Source of the DNA: Deltaproteobacteria bacterium
Lineage (GTDB): Bacteria > Desulfobacterota > Desulfarculia > Adiutricales > Adiutricaceae
Direction of reading: 5' to 3'
Assembly: GCA_031279155.1 (NCBI GenBank)
Contig: JAITJB010000099.1
Coordinates: 1-5,899 of the forward strand
Length of the DNA stretch: 5,899 nt
The position numbers were made by a program, and so were the translations under genes. Under the pieces are notes generated by a model, which did not search any database, was not told the DNA's origin, and saw only the letters and a list, made by a program, of their open reading frames with translations. How positions within the stretch are numbered: position 1 is the stretch's first letter; each line of letters begins with the position of its first letter. Below, piece after piece: positions 5,810 to 5,899 of this stretch.

Positions 5810-5841
5810 TCTTTCAGGCCACTATTTACAGGGGGTGAAGG

Positions 5842-5899
5842 ATGGCAAAAAACCAAAAAAGCTTGGAGACAAAAAAAAACAAAGAAAAAATCTTTAATG
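5842..5899 (+). CDS. Start of a Lys-rich hypothetical protein (3' end outside window)
   Basis: Only 19 codons are visible: MAKNQKSLETKKNKEKIFN, with no stop before the edge. The translation signal is good: GGGGGTGAAGG immediately precedes the ATG and closely resembles the GGAGGTGA anti-rRNA sequence, and an extended -10 lies upstream. The residues are mostly Lys, Asn, Glu and Gln, and the DNA is A-rich with a run of nine A at 5871-5879, unlike the neighbouring genes. It is transcribed divergently from leuA. The family cannot be recognised from so short a piece; a basic N-terminal extension of a nucleic-acid-binding protein is one possibility but is a guess. Confidence 0.5.
   Translation, partial: MAKNQKSLETKKNKEKIFN

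Overview
The window looks like ordinary chromosomal DNA from a deltaproteobacterium-like (Desulfobacterota-type) organism of intermediate GC. The lineage is an inference. It rests on the order pheT, HU/IHF-family gene, MerR-like gene, and on the style of the proteins; no marker here fixes the taxon. Nearly everything is on the minus strand, so transcription runs from high to low coordinates. A short divergent gene starts on the plus strand at the right edge.

Layout from right to left. At 5842-5899 a Lys/Asn-rich plus-strand reading frame begins and runs off the window. Between it and leuA lies a 513-base non-coding stretch (5329-5841). It holds back-to-back promoter candidates and a probable leucine attenuator. 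The attenuator consists of a consensus-like promoter (TTGACA, 17 bases, TACCAT), a 51-codon leader ORF with nine leucines within 16 residues, a 9-bp antiterminator pairing, and a competing 7-bp all-GC terminator stem followed by TTTT. leuA (2-isopropylmalate synthase, 520 aa) follows at 3766-5328 with a strong Shine-Dalgarno sequence.

A 380-base intergenic stretch (3386-3765) separates leuA from pheT. It contains no recognisable gene. It does contain a good promoter candidate for pheT, a 13-bp repeat cluster built on CTCGCGAG, a CTAAGG repeat patch and a hairpin just before the pheT ribosome-binding site. pheT (phenylalanyl-tRNA synthetase beta subunit, 804 aa) is intact, but pheS is not beside it. 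Downstream and apparently co-transcribed are an HU/IHF-family DNA-binding protein with an acidic tail (562-945, GTG start) and, overlapping it by 29 bases, a MerR-like regulator. The regulator begins at 590 and runs off the left edge. Its tail is a run of eleven 15-bp (pentapeptide) repeats.

Functionally this is a leucine biosynthesis gene next to a translation plus DNA-binding-protein operon. I see no mobile element, CRISPR array, tRNA or rRNA. I do not see a new multi-gene system. The most informative unlisted signal is the leucine leader/attenuator, followed by the repeat tail of the MerR-like protein.
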